Positions 30,507 through 38,730 of a stretch of 47,590 bases of DNA are shown in pieces. Each line of letters opens with the position of its first letter. The first letter of the stretch is position 1. Under the pieces are notes generated by a model. The model was not told the origin of the DNA and ran no database searches. It saw only the letters and a list, made by a program, of their open reading frames with translations. The stretch is from Syntrophomonadaceae bacterium (GTDB lineage Bacteria; Bacillota; DSM-12270; Thermacetogeniales; Thermacetogeniaceae): contig JAAYWP010000045.1 in assembly GCA_012516535.1 (NCBI GenBank), forward strand, positions 1-47,590, in the 5' to 3' direction. The position numbers and the translations under genes are program-made.

Positions 30507-32191
30507 CCTTGTCCTTTTCCTGTTTGATCATGCTGCTGTTTATCCTGCTCCTGAGCTCCGCTGTTCCTTTGAGCTTGCGATTGATTCTCAGGTGGCTCTG
30601 GACGCTGACCAGGAGCTTGCCTTATTATATTAGGTGACCGGAAAAGCCGAGGGCGCCTGTCCATCGCCCACCAGGGTGCCCGGTAGAAAACATCCTGCCA
30701 TTCCCCGGGAACAGCAGGTGAAATCGGATAAAGGTAAGGAACCCCGAAGGATCGCAAGGAGGCAAGATGCAGCAGCAATAACATCAACCCCCAAAAAACG
30801 CCCAAAAGTCCAAATGAACCAGCAAGCAAAAGTATAGGATAGCGTAAATACCTGATCGCGATAGATGCCGAATAGTTTGGGATCAGAAAAGAAGCGATAG
30901 CGGTCAGAGCAACGATAATCACCATAAATGGGCTGACAATACCGGCAGCCACTGCGGCCTGGCCTAAAACCAGTGCCCCGACAACACCCACAGCTTGGCC
31001 TACAGACCGGGGCATTCGTGTCCCTGCCTCCCTGAGCAGATCAAAAGTTATTTCCATCAGCAGGGCCTCTACAACTGCAGGGAAGGGAACACCTGCACGC
31101 CCAACCGCCATACTTAATGCTAAACTGCCGGGGATCATTTCCTGATGGAAGGTGGTTAAAGCAACATAAAATGAAGGCAGGGTCAGGGTCAAAAATAATG
31201 CCACCCACCGTAAAGGGCGGATATAATCATGAGCTTCATAGTAATCCTCAGGGGATTGCAGAAACCCACTGAATACTGCGGGAACAATCAGTACAAAGGG
31301 TGTATTATCCACCATAATAGCTACCCGGCCCTCAACCAGACAGCCTGCCACCTTATCAGGCCGCTCTGTGCGATCCAACAGGGCAAAGGGTGTCCGGTAG
31401 TTGTCTCTGATAAAATCCTCAAGATATCCGCTCTCCAAAATGGAATCAGTATCGATGCGCTCCAGGCGCTGTTTGACCTCTTTTACTGTCGCCGGATTAA
31501 CCAAACCATCAATATAAGCAACACAGACATCTGTTTTAGTAACAGAACCGATCTGCAGCATATCAAATCTGAGTTTCGGTGTTCTGATGCGGCGCCTGAT
31601 GAGAGCAGTATTGACCCGCAGTGTCTCTGTGAAACCCTCCCGGGGGCCCCGCACAAAGGATTCAGCTTTAGGCTCTTCCACAGAGCGCATTGCCCATCCC
31701 TTAACTTCGATCGCCAGGGCTTTTGCAGCACCATCGATAAAAAGGATAGCAAAGCCGGCTAGCAATAGGTCCAACAGTTTACCAATTTCAACTTCTTCTT
31801 TGACACTGTAAAAAGTAACCAACCAGTTGAGGATCAAATCATAAGGGTTTTGAGGAACTATTTCCTGCTCCCCGTTCTCTAAGGTTTTCATCATAAATGG
31901 TGTAAAAATTGACTCACTAATGGAGGTCCTGTCTACAAGTCCGTCAATGAAAATTAAAGCAACCCGGATTTCCCTGTTAGATCCAAAATGAAACTGGCGC
32001 ACCACAAAATCGCTGGTCTCAGCAAACATCTTTTTAAACAATTCAACATTATGATCCAAAACAGGACTGATGGGCTGTTTCAAAAGTTCTGTGTCAGGTT
32101 GGATCTGCTCCAGTCGAGCATTGATCCTCTGTTTTCTGATCTCAGCTGATTTTTTTGGCTTTTTCAGTGGGCGCATAAACTGACCGGACAC
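30503..32191 (-). CDS. Spore germination receptor subunit A (GerA family), operon 2
   Basis: A 562-aa GerXA protein. The soluble N-terminal region (1-310) contains FIDGLVDRTSISESI and DNTPFVLIVPAVFSGF; the membrane region contains VPFPAVVEALLMEITF and TRMPRSVGQAVGVVG; the C-terminal tail is rich in Gln, Pro and charged residues (QSQAQRNSGAQEQDKQQHD). The GTG start at 32191 has AGGAG 6 nt upstream. It is similar to, but clearly diverged from, the A subunit of operon 1, so the two receptors probably sense different germinants. Confidence 0.92.
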   Translation of the reverse strand: MSGQFMRPLKKPKKSAEIRKQRINARLEQIQPDTELLKQPISPVLDHNVELFKKMFAETSDFVVRQFHFGSNREIRVALIFIDGLVDRTSISESIFTPFMMKTLENGEQEIVPQNPYDLILNWLVTFYSVKEEVEIGKLLDLLLAGFAILFIDGAAKALAIEVKGWAMRSVEEPKAESFVRGPREGFTETLRVNTALIRRRIRTPKLRFDMLQIGSVTKTDVCVAYIDGLVNPATVKEVKQRLERIDTDSILESGYLEDFIRDNYRTPFALLDRTERPDKVAGCLVEGRVAIMVDNTPFVLIVPAVFSGFLQSPEDYYEAHDYIRPLRWVALFLTLTLPSFYVALTTFHQEMIPGSLALSMAVGRAGVPFPAVVEALLMEITFDLLREAGTRMPRSVGQAVGVVGALVLGQAAVAAGIVSPFMVIIVALTAIASFLIPNYSASIAIRYLRYPILLLAGSFGLLGVFWGLMLLLLHLASLRSFGVPYLYPISPAVPGEWQDVFYRAPWWAMDRRPRLFRSPNIIRQAPGQRPEPPENQSQAQRNSGAQEQDKQQHDQTGKGQG

Positions 32192-32460
32192 CTCCTGCTC
32201 CTTTTAGCATGGTCCATATTTCCTTATTTTATGTTGATCTTGAAATTTTTTTAGATAATGTATACTGGTGTTTTTTAGCTAATTTGTAAGGATGGCTATT
32301 TATATCTTCACTGGCAGCAAACAACGGGTAACAGTTCAAGTAAATAGGACACAATAAATTTTGAAACCAACCTCAAAATCGGTTCTTTTAGAACGGGTTT
32401 AGGGCTCTCCTAATTGGTGAACATCTATTGCATCAGACACATTGATGAGAGGATGTCATT

Positions 32461-33609
32461 ATGAAAAAAGAGACCTGGATTCGCTTACTGACATTGATCA
32501 TTGTTTTCTTATTTTTTCTGATACCACTACCACAGGGCTTTTCAGTCAATAAATCTACCGATTCAAAGTGGGCTGAAGTGACGAAAACTGTTAAAAAAAT
32601 ATTTGATAGCAGGGCGAGAGCCCTTGTTGATCACTCAAATGATAAAGAAGCATTGTCATTTTATTATACAAAGGAAAAATTAGGCTGCTGGGCACACTCC
32701 CATGAAAAAGCTAAATTGGATTTTGTCCGGCAGTGGGTAACAAAAAGAGGAGTTAACTTTATAGAAGCAAGATCTGAGATTAAAATACCGTGGCTTGAAA
32801 TAAAAGGGGAGCAGGCTGAACTGATAGTCAACCAAACCCTGATGATCGGTTATGTTTACAAAGGCGAAACAACTGTCAACCGCTTCGGTATCGGCACCCG
32901 CCACTGGATGAAAATGAAAAAACATAAAGGAAAATGGCTGATCAGCCAGGATTTTTATACAGATGGTCTGGGGGATGATTCACTGGCCCCTAACCCAACA
33001 CCGGCAGATGGCAGGCCAAAGGGAAAGGTAACAGGCAGTTCTCAAAAGGATAGTGACAAAGGCAGTTATGACCGGGAAGCAGCTGTCAGATATGCGGATC
33101 AATATGCTGGAATGGCATGGGGGGCAGGGAACAACCACCAGTACAATCTTAAGGAATATGGAGACCTAAGCGGTTTGGGTGGAGATTGCGCCAATTATGT
33201 TTCCCAATGCTTAGCTGATAAAAATGGTGGTAAGATTCCATTAGATGGCAGCTGGTTTTATACCATTAATCAGAATGGTTTCAGCGGCAGTGAAGCCTGG
33301 GTGAGAGCTCAAAATTTCTGTGATTGGCTGCTCTACAGCGGTCGTGGGCGTTTAATAGCACAAGGGACCTTTTCAGAGCTGATCCAACCTACAAAGAAAT
33401 TTCCGGCAGGGGCAGTGGGAGAACTGAATAAGGGAGATGTGATCGGGTACGGTATGGGCGGAGAAATAGAACATGTTGCTATTGTTGTGGGGTGGGATTC
33501 AAATGGCTATCCCCTGGTCAATTCCCATACAGTTGACCGCTACCACTGCCCCTGGGATATGGGCTATGACAAAAAAACAATCTATTATCTGTTTCATGTT
33601 ACTGGATAG
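32461..33609 (+). CDS. Secreted amidase-like (Amidase_6, papain-fold) protein
   Basis: A 382-aa protein with an N-terminal signal peptide (MKKETWIRLLTLIIVFLFF). The middle (35-170) looks like a small NTF2-like or substrate-binding region. The C-terminal 180 residues resemble the putative amidase domain related to NlpC/P60 cysteine peptidases: candidate nucleophile Cys243 in GGDCANYVSQC and candidate His338 in IEHVAIVVG. It is probably exported and acts on a cell-wall or spore peptide bond, but the substrate is unknown. GAGAGGA precedes the ATG. It stands alone in plus orientation beside germination operon 2. Confidence 0.78.
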   Translation: MKKETWIRLLTLIIVFLFFLIPLPQGFSVNKSTDSKWAEVTKTVKKIFDSRARALVDHSNDKEALSFYYTKEKLGCWAHSHEKAKLDFVRQWVTKRGVNFIEARSEIKIPWLEIKGEQAELIVNQTLMIGYVYKGETTVNRFGIGTRHWMKMKKHKGKWLISQDFYTDGLGDDSLAPNPTPADGRPKGKVTGSSQKDSDKGSYDREAAVRYADQYAGMAWGAGNNHQYNLKEYGDLSGLGGDCANYVSQCLADKNGGKIPLDGSWFYTINQNGFSGSEAWVRAQNFCDWLLYSGRGRLIAQGTFSELIQPTKKFPAGAVGELNKGDVIGYGMGGEIEHVAIVVGWDSNGYPLVNSHTVDRYHCPWDMGYDKKTIYYLFHVTG

Positions 33610-33691
33610 ATGATCATATTATTATCTCTCATGGTAACACCTGGTATTGAGCAGGCATATGATGAAAGAAAAGCAAAAGGGGGAGGATGTT

Positions 33692-34012
33692 ATGTCTGAA
33701 AACAATAAAGCTGAAGCAAGAATGTTTAATCCTTTTGAAAACTTTACTGGGAGGCTCGATAAAGAGTTTCAATGCAAAGTAGTCAATGTGGAGTACTCCT
33801 GTGGGAATTGTTGTAAAAAAGCTGAGGGAGGAATTTTGAGCCTGATCGGAAAAGATTTTATTGAGCTGACCGCTGATGATGACTCTATTGATGTACTCAC
33901 TTTTGTGGCAGGTATAGATAAACCCTTCAAGCAAAGGGTACGGGAGATACTTATACCCCTAGATCACATTTGTAGTGTTCAGAGAGCAGCAAAGAAAAAA
34001 TACGATGTTTAA
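33692..34012 (+). CDS. Small protein of unknown function, possible Sm-like beta-barrel
   Basis: 106 aa from the ATG at 33692, chosen because GGGGAGGA lies 4-5 nt upstream; the ORF track start at 33647 (TTG) has no such site. The central pattern (KVVNVEY, CGNCCKKAEGG, GILSLIGKDFIEL, EILIPLDHICSV) is like the short beta-barrel proteins of sporulating Firmicutes that end with IPL-x-x-I-x-x-V. The CGNCC cluster could bind metal. No signal peptide or membrane segment is seen. It follows the amidase-like gene in the same direction. Confidence 0.65.
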   Translation: MSENNKAEARMFNPFENFTGRLDKEFQCKVVNVEYSCGNCCKKAEGGILSLIGKDFIELTADDDSIDVLTFVAGIDKPFKQRVREILIPLDHICSVQRAAKKKYDV

Positions 34013-34036
34013 TTAATTATACCTCTTCAGAATTAA

Positions 34037-34059
34037 GCCCACGGTGATAATCCGTGGGC
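34037..34059. terminator. Hairpin between convergent genes, probable bidirectional terminator
   Basis: GCCCACGG and CCGTGGGC form a perfect 8-bp stem with a 7-nt loop. On the minus strand it is followed by TTAATTCT, on the plus strand by ATGCTTATG, so neither T tract is strong. It lies between the convergent small unknown gene and the HD-domain gene. Confidence 0.55.
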
Positions 34060-34075
34060 ATGCTTATGTCAACTA

Positions 34076-34735
34076 TTACAACATATGATGCCCATTGATC
34101 ACCAAGCCAAAGCGGCAGTTAAGGAAATTGGCTGCTCGCCGGCATAAAAGCATCTTGGTCATAAAAATCTCAAAGTATTCCATAACAGAACAGATAGAGG
34201 TATCGATCTCCAGATGCATGATGATCTCCCGCTTATCTGGATCCACAGTGAGGTACGATTCCCTGGCAGCAAAGTTTACCCGGTCCCGGGTGGTGAAGGT
34301 GGCCTCATCTTCTTTACGCACCCTGCTGTAATGCACATTGGATTTATCCGCCAGAATAACTGCAGCTGCCACATTGCTCACTGCCACACCTGACCTCTCC
34401 TCATGGTTGCCGATGGCGGCGATCACAACAGCGATCTCCTCTGGAGGCATTCCCATACGCATCAACAGATGAAAGGCGATCAACGCACCGCTCCGCCCAT
34501 GTTCATACCTGTTGACCACATTACCAATATCATGCATATAGCCGGCGATAGCGGCAAGTTCAGCATCCCGCTCAGGGTAACCAAGCACCTTTAAAATACG
34601 GTAGCTGAGATTGGCTACATGGCGGGCATGTTCTTCATCATGGGTAATGGCCAGCATGGTAGACAGGTATTCATGAACCTTTTTCATGAGTACCTCTATT
34701 TCCGGGTTTTGCTGGATATCTTCAAGCTTGATCAC
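34076..34735 (-). CDS. HD-domain phosphohydrolase
   Basis: A 219-aa protein with a metal-dependent HD domain: His in EEHARHVANLS, the His-Asp pair in GYMHDIGNVVNRYEHG, His in GNHEERSG and Asp in ILADKSNVHYSR. Such proteins hydrolyse nucleotides or other phosphate esters, and the substrate cannot be read here. The GTG start overlaps the purD stop by 4 bp, so it is the last gene of the purine operon. That suggests, but does not prove, a nucleotide-related role. The C-terminal 30 residues, rich in Cys and hydrophobic residues, are not part of the HD fold. Confidence 0.82.
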   Translation of the reverse strand: MIKLEDIQQNPEIEVLMKKVHEYLSTMLAITHDEEHARHVANLSYRILKVLGYPERDAELAAIAGYMHDIGNVVNRYEHGRSGALIAFHLLMRMGMPPEEIAVVIAAIGNHEERSGVAVSNVAAAVILADKSNVHYSRVRKEDEATFTTRDRVNFAARESYLTVDPDKREIIMHLEIDTSICSVMEYFEIFMTKMLLCRRAANFLNCRFGLVINGHHML

Positions 34736-36009
34736 TTAACTACCCCCTTTTTTAGGGCGCGATGGGCAATATCCCTGCGGTAATGGATCCCCTCAAAATA
34801 AATTTTCTCCACTCCGGAATATACTCTCTTCACAGCCTCCTCAATAGTTGCGCCAAAGCCTGTAATGCCCAGCACCCTTCCCCCACTGGTTACCAGCTTC
34901 CCATCAGACAGAGCGGTACCAGCATGAAAAACCAAAATATCTGAAGGGAGTTCATCAAGACCGGTAATCACTTTACCCTTTTCATATGCTCCCGGATAGC
35001 CGCCTGAAGCTGCTACAACACAAACAGCAGCCCTGGGGTCCCACTCCAGTTCTACCTCATCTAAGCGCTCTTCGATAACAGCATTCATCACTTCCAACAG
35101 ATCTGATTTAAGACGGGGTACAACCACCTGTGTTTCGGGATCACCGAAACGGCAGTTGAACTCTAAGACATAGGGACCCTCACTGGTGACCATCAAACCA
35201 GCATAAATAACACCCTTATATTAAATACCATCATCAGCCAAGCCGTAGATAACCGGTTCCAGTATATCTTTCACAGCTTTCTCATGGAGATCACTGGTAT
35301 AAACAGGTGGTGGGGAATAGGCACCCATCCCTCCGGTATTTGGCCCCTCATCTCCGTCAAAAACTCGTTTATGGTCCTGGGATGCTGCCAGTGTTTTAAT
35401 AGTTTTGCCATCTGTAAATGCCAGGACACTAACTTCCTCTCCCTGGAGAAGCTGTTCCACAACAACTGCTTTACCAGCATCCCCAAAAGCCCTTTCTTCC
35501 ATGATCAAACGGACAGCCTGCTCTGCCTCTTCTCTATTTTTGGCTATAATCACACCTTTACCTGCTGCCAATCCGTCAGCTTTCACCACACATGGCCTGT
35601 TAAGTTCTCTTACAAACTCAAGGGCTGCAGCAGCATCATAGAAAACCCTATACGCAGCTGTAGGAACACCGTATCTGGTCATTTTCTCTTTGGCAAAAAC
35701 CTTACTTCCTTCTAAACGCGCTGCTTTTGCATCAGGCCCGAAAACCTTGAGACCCCGTGATTTAAAGAGGTCCACAATCCCTGCGGCAAGAGGGGCCTCC
35801 GGCCCTACTACAGTCAGATTAATCCTTTGCTCCTGGGCAAAATCAGCCAGTCCATGTAAATCCTCAGCTGCCAAGGGAACGCATTCCGCATCCCCGGCAA
35901 TACCCCCATTTCCAGGAGCACAGTAGATTTTATCCACATGGGAGCTTTGTTTCAGCTTCCAGACCAAAGTGTGTTCTCTTCCTCCCCCACCTACAACCAG
36001 AACCTTCAT
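34732..36009 (-). pseudogene. purD: Phosphoribosylamine-glycine ligase, interrupted by in-frame TAA
   Basis: PurD (GAR synthetase) joins phosphoribosylamine and glycine. The frame is open from the ATG at 36009 (MKVLVVGGGGREHTL; AGGAGG 6 nt upstream) through the ATP-grasp motifs (PCVVKADGLAAGKGV, GPNTGGMGAYSPPP) to a TAA at 35221-35223. It continues in the same frame as YKGVIYAGLMV, EFNCRFGDPETQ and the normal C-terminus. The stop replaces the residue before the conserved Y-K-G-V, so nothing else is missing. The ORF track shows two pieces, 35221-36060 and 34732-35196. A single-base nonsense change or sequencing error is likely because the enzyme is essential for purine synthesis. Confidence 0.9.
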
Positions 36010-36030
36010 CATATACCTCCTCATATTGTA

Positions 36031-36058
36031 GTTAGTCGTTAGTCGTTGGTCGTTAGTC
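36031..36058 (+). repeat. GTTAGTC heptad tandem array, four units
   Basis: GTTAGTC, GTTAGTC, GTTGGTC, GTTAGTC run without gaps just upstream of the purD ribosome-binding site. The ORF track extends purD into this array (MTNDQRLTTNYN), which shows that the upstream start is an artefact. Confidence 0.85.
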
Positions 36059-36118
36059 ATTTGTTTTGTTGGTATTTGCTCGGTAAATTCCTTCTCTATC
36101 TAACCGCTAACGACTACC

Positions 36119-36135
36119 GCGGGAACCGTCCCCGA
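36119..36135 (-). repeat. GGGGACGG-type motif
   Basis: On the minus strand TTCGGGGACGGTTCCCG carries the GGGGACGG core shared with the hisB-hisA gap and with the tandem pair at the end of purE. Confidence 0.5.
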
Positions 36136-36174
36136 ACTGTTCTGCTTATCGGTTTCAGCGCAGCAGAACCTCGG

Positions 36175-36377
36175 TTTATCCCTGCGCTTGCTCTTTAGGC
36201 TCAGGTTGAACTTGCCCTAAGACTCCTCGCAGACGACAGCTGACCGGCTCCTATGACGCCATCCATGGCGCAGAGTCGCCTAGCTCAACATCCATGTTGA
36301 GCTTCAGCTGTCGTTAACTGCTCCTTCGTCAAGGGCAAGTAACAACCTTCGCAGGTCGCTGCGCTTGCAGGGATAAA
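36175..36377 (+). repeat. Foldback (MITE-like) element, copy B
   Basis: A 203-bp element whose two halves pair in nested order. The termini TTTATCCCTGC (36175-36185) and GCAGGGATAAA (36367-36377) pair over 11 bp, then ACTTGCCCT/AGGGCAAGT (36210-36218/36332-36340), then ACGACAGCTGA/TCAGCTGTCGT (36233-36243/36304-36314), and the tip AGCTCAACAT/ATGTTGAGCT (36282-36291/36294-36303). It shares arms with copies A and C but has a different interior. It lies between purH and purD. Confidence 0.85.
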
Positions 36378-36442
36378 CCAAGTATCGTAAAGCCAAAACC
36401 CCGTAGTAGCTCCTTGTTTATCTCTGTACTCAGCGCCGCTGT

Positions 36443-38041
36443 TTAATGTTTGAAATGCCGCCTCCCGGTAAAGACCATTGCCATCCCCACCGCATCTGCG
36501 GCTTTGATGACCTCCTCATCCCTGATCGAACCACCGGGCTGGATCAATGCTTTAATACCGCTCTTGGCTGCATATTCAATGGTATCAGGGAAAGGTAAAA
36601 ATCCATCAGAAGCTATCACTGCGCCATCTGCTTGCTCTCCTGCTTTTTCTAAAGCTATCCTGGCAGCAGCTACACGGCTCACCTGTCCCCCACCGATACC
36701 CAGGGTCTGCCTCCCTTTTGCCACCACAATAGCATTGGAAAAAACGTGTTTAGCAACGATCCAGGAAAAGATCAGATCATCCCATTCCTCTTCAGATGGG
36801 TCCCTTTTCGTAACAACCTTGAGCTGATGACGCCAACTGCTCAAATCCCCCAAACTGTCCGGATCTTGTATTAAAAAGCCGCCGCTTACCCTTTTCACAC
36901 TTAATTCTCTTTTCAGATCAGCAAACTCTCCTGTGCTTAGAACCCGCAAGTTTTTCTTTCCCCTGAGAATAGCAAGGGCATCTTCACTATAAGCTGGAGC
37001 AATAACTGCCTCCAGGAATGTTTCCGCCAACGCTGCCGCAGTTTCCTTATCCACTGTACGGTTGAGGCCCACAATCCCGCCATAAGCAGCTATAGGATCA
37101 GCATTATAAGCCTTCCTGTAGGCACCCACCAGAGCGTTGGAGCAAGCCACACCTGATGGAGTGTTGTGTTTGATCACAACAGCAGCGGGGACCTCAAACT
37201 CTGATACGGTTGTCAAGGCAGCATCCAGGTCCAGGATATTATTAAAAGAAAGTTCCTTGCCGTGAAACTGCCGGGCACTAGCTAAACCATAGGGCCTGCT
37301 TGTTTCTTCCCTGTAAAAAGCAGCCTCCTGATGGGGGTTTTCACCATAGCGCAGATCACGGATCTTCACCATAGGCAGCAGCATCCTCATTGGGAACTTT
37401 CCGCTCTCCGCTGCTTTGAGCTCCCCTTCCTCAACCCTGACAGCTGTTAAATAATTGGAAATAGCAGCATCATATTGTGCTGTATGCCAGAAGGCCTCCT
37501 GAGCCAATTCAAGCCTGGTAGACAGGCTGATCTCACCCTGGGAACGGAGTTCCTCTATAATCTGGTCATAGCGGTTGGGATTGACCACCACCGCCACTCT
37601 GGGGAAATTTTTAGCAGCAGCCCTTACCATAGTTGGGCCGCCGATATCGATCTGTTCCAGTGCTTCACACACCGGCAGACCTGTCTTGGCGATGGTCCTC
37701 TGAAATGGATAAAGGTTAATAACAACCAAACTGAAGGGTTCGATCCCCAATTCCTCCAGTTGAGCCTGGTCCTCAGGTAGATCCCGTGCCAGGATGCCGG
37801 CATGAACGGCCGGGTGCAGTGTTTTCACACGTCCCCCTAGAATCTCGGGAAAATTAGTTACCTTTTCCACATGCTGGACTTCAACCCCAGCCTCCTCAAG
37901 GGTGCGTGCTGTTCCACCTGTGGACACTATATGAAAGCCCAGTTCTACCAGGGCTTTTCCAAATTCGACAATCCCTTGTTTATCAGATACACTGATTATC
38001 GCTCTTTTGTTGGCCTGTTTTAAACCTGTTCCTTCATTCAC
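36443..38041 (-). CDS. purH: Bifunctional AICAR formyltransferase / IMP cyclohydrolase
   Basis: A 532-aa PurH catalysing the last two steps to IMP. The N-terminal MGS-like cyclohydrolase domain has AIISVSDKQGIVEFG, HIVSTGGTARTLEEAG and LGGRVKTLHPAVHAGIL. The formyltransferase domain has RYGENPHQEAAFY and the catalytic Lys-His in IKHNTPSGVA. It overlaps the purN stop by 8 bp and is separated from purD by a 433-bp repeat-filled gap, whereas in Bacillus purH and purD are adjacent. Confidence 0.97.
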   Translation of the reverse strand: MNEGTGLKQANKRAIISVSDKQGIVEFGKALVELGFHIVSTGGTARTLEEAGVEVQHVEKVTNFPEILGGRVKTLHPAVHAGILARDLPEDQAQLEELGIEPFSLVVINLYPFQRTIAKTGLPVCEALEQIDIGGPTMVRAAAKNFPRVAVVVNPNRYDQIIEELRSQGEISLSTRLELAQEAFWHTAQYDAAISNYLTAVRVEEGELKAAESGKFPMRMLLPMVKIRDLRYGENPHQEAAFYREETSRPYGLASARQFHGKELSFNNILDLDAALTTVSEFEVPAAVVIKHNTPSGVACSNALVGAYRKAYNADPIAAYGGIVGLNRTVDKETAAALAETFLEAVIAPAYSEDALAILRGKKNLRVLSTGEFADLKRELSVKRVSGGFLIQDPDSLGDLSSWRHQLKVVTKRDPSEEEWDDLIFSWIVAKHVFSNAIVVAKGRQTLGIGGGQVSRVAAARIALEKAGEQADGAVIASDGFLPFPDTIEYAAKSGIKALIQPGGSIRDEEVIKAADAVGMAMVFTGRRHFKH

Positions 38042-38729
38042 TGGGGAAAACCTCCTTTATCACATCTTTCATCTTCAACCATTCCAGCACACAGTCCCTT
38101 GGTTGCTTTGGAATTCTCCCCTCCCAATTGATAGCAACCTTCCTCCCGGAGAGGCTGACCCTCCCCTCAGCCAGCAGTTGCAGAGCTGCCGGATAGGTCA
38201 GATGCTCTTTGACCAGGATGCGCTCAGCAAGGGTTTTCACTGTATCAGTCTGATAGACCGGTACCACCGATTGCAGGATAATAGGGCCAGTATCCATTCC
38301 TGCGTCAACAAAATGCACAGTACAGCCGCTGTAATGGACCCCATATTCCAGTGCCTGCCTCTGCCCCTCCAAACCCGGGAATGCAGGCAGCAGGGCCGGA
38401 TGGATATTGATCACCCTTTGAGGAAAGGCATCTAAAAAAGTTGGGGTCAGCATTCTCATGAAACCAGCCAGAGCAACAAAATCCGGATGAAATGCAGCAA
38501 CCTCCCGGGCCAGGGCAGCGTCATACTCTTCACGCCCCTTGTAATCTTTCGGATTTACGAAAACAGTAGGTATATCCCTTTCCCTGGCTCTGTGAAAGGC
38601 ATAAGGCTCAGGCTGATCACTGAAAACCCCCACAACCAGCATCTCTAGAGAACCGTTCTCCACTGCATCAAGGATCGCTTGGAGGTTTGTCCCCCTCCCT
38701 GAAACTAAAACAGCAAGCCGTTTATGCAC
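38034..38729 (-). CDS. purN: Phosphoribosylglycinamide formyltransferase
   Basis: A PurN of about 231 aa, transferring formyl from 10-formyl-THF to GAR. It has LAVLVSGRGTNLQAILDAV, the catalytic Asn and His in VINIHPALLPAFPG, and Asp in DAGMDTGPII. The ORF track start at 38852 lies deep in purM; the GTG at 38729 is preceded by GAGGGTG at 6 nt and follows the purM stop by a single base. The C-terminal tail (after about 200) is slightly longer than in typical PurN. Confidence 0.95.
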   Translation of the reverse strand: MHKRLAVLVSGRGTNLQAILDAVENGSLEMLVVGVFSDQPEPYAFHRARERDIPTVFVNPKDYKGREEYDAALAREVAAFHPDFVALAGFMRMLTPTFLDAFPQRVINIHPALLPAFPGLEGQRQALEYGVHYSGCTVHFVDAGMDTGPIILQSVVPVYQTDTVKTLAERILVKEHLTYPAALQLLAEGRVSLSGRKVAINWEGRIPKQPRDCVLEWLKMKDVIKEVFPSE

Positions 38730-38730
38730 T

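Larger units (their letters stand above)
36010..36442. other. 433-bp repeat-filled gap between purH and purD
   Basis: No credible coding sequence. It contains a GTTAGTC heptad array (36031-36058), a GGGGACGG-type motif (36119-36135) and foldback element copy B (36175-36377). No clear intrinsic terminator with a T run was seen, so purD may still be transcribed with purH. Confidence 0.7.

Noticed and set aside
32240-32266. Promoter for the secreted amidase (TATACT with CTTGAA)
   Set aside because: The -35 is poor and the site is almost 200 bp from the start codon; a sporulation sigma promoter is as likely but none was clear.
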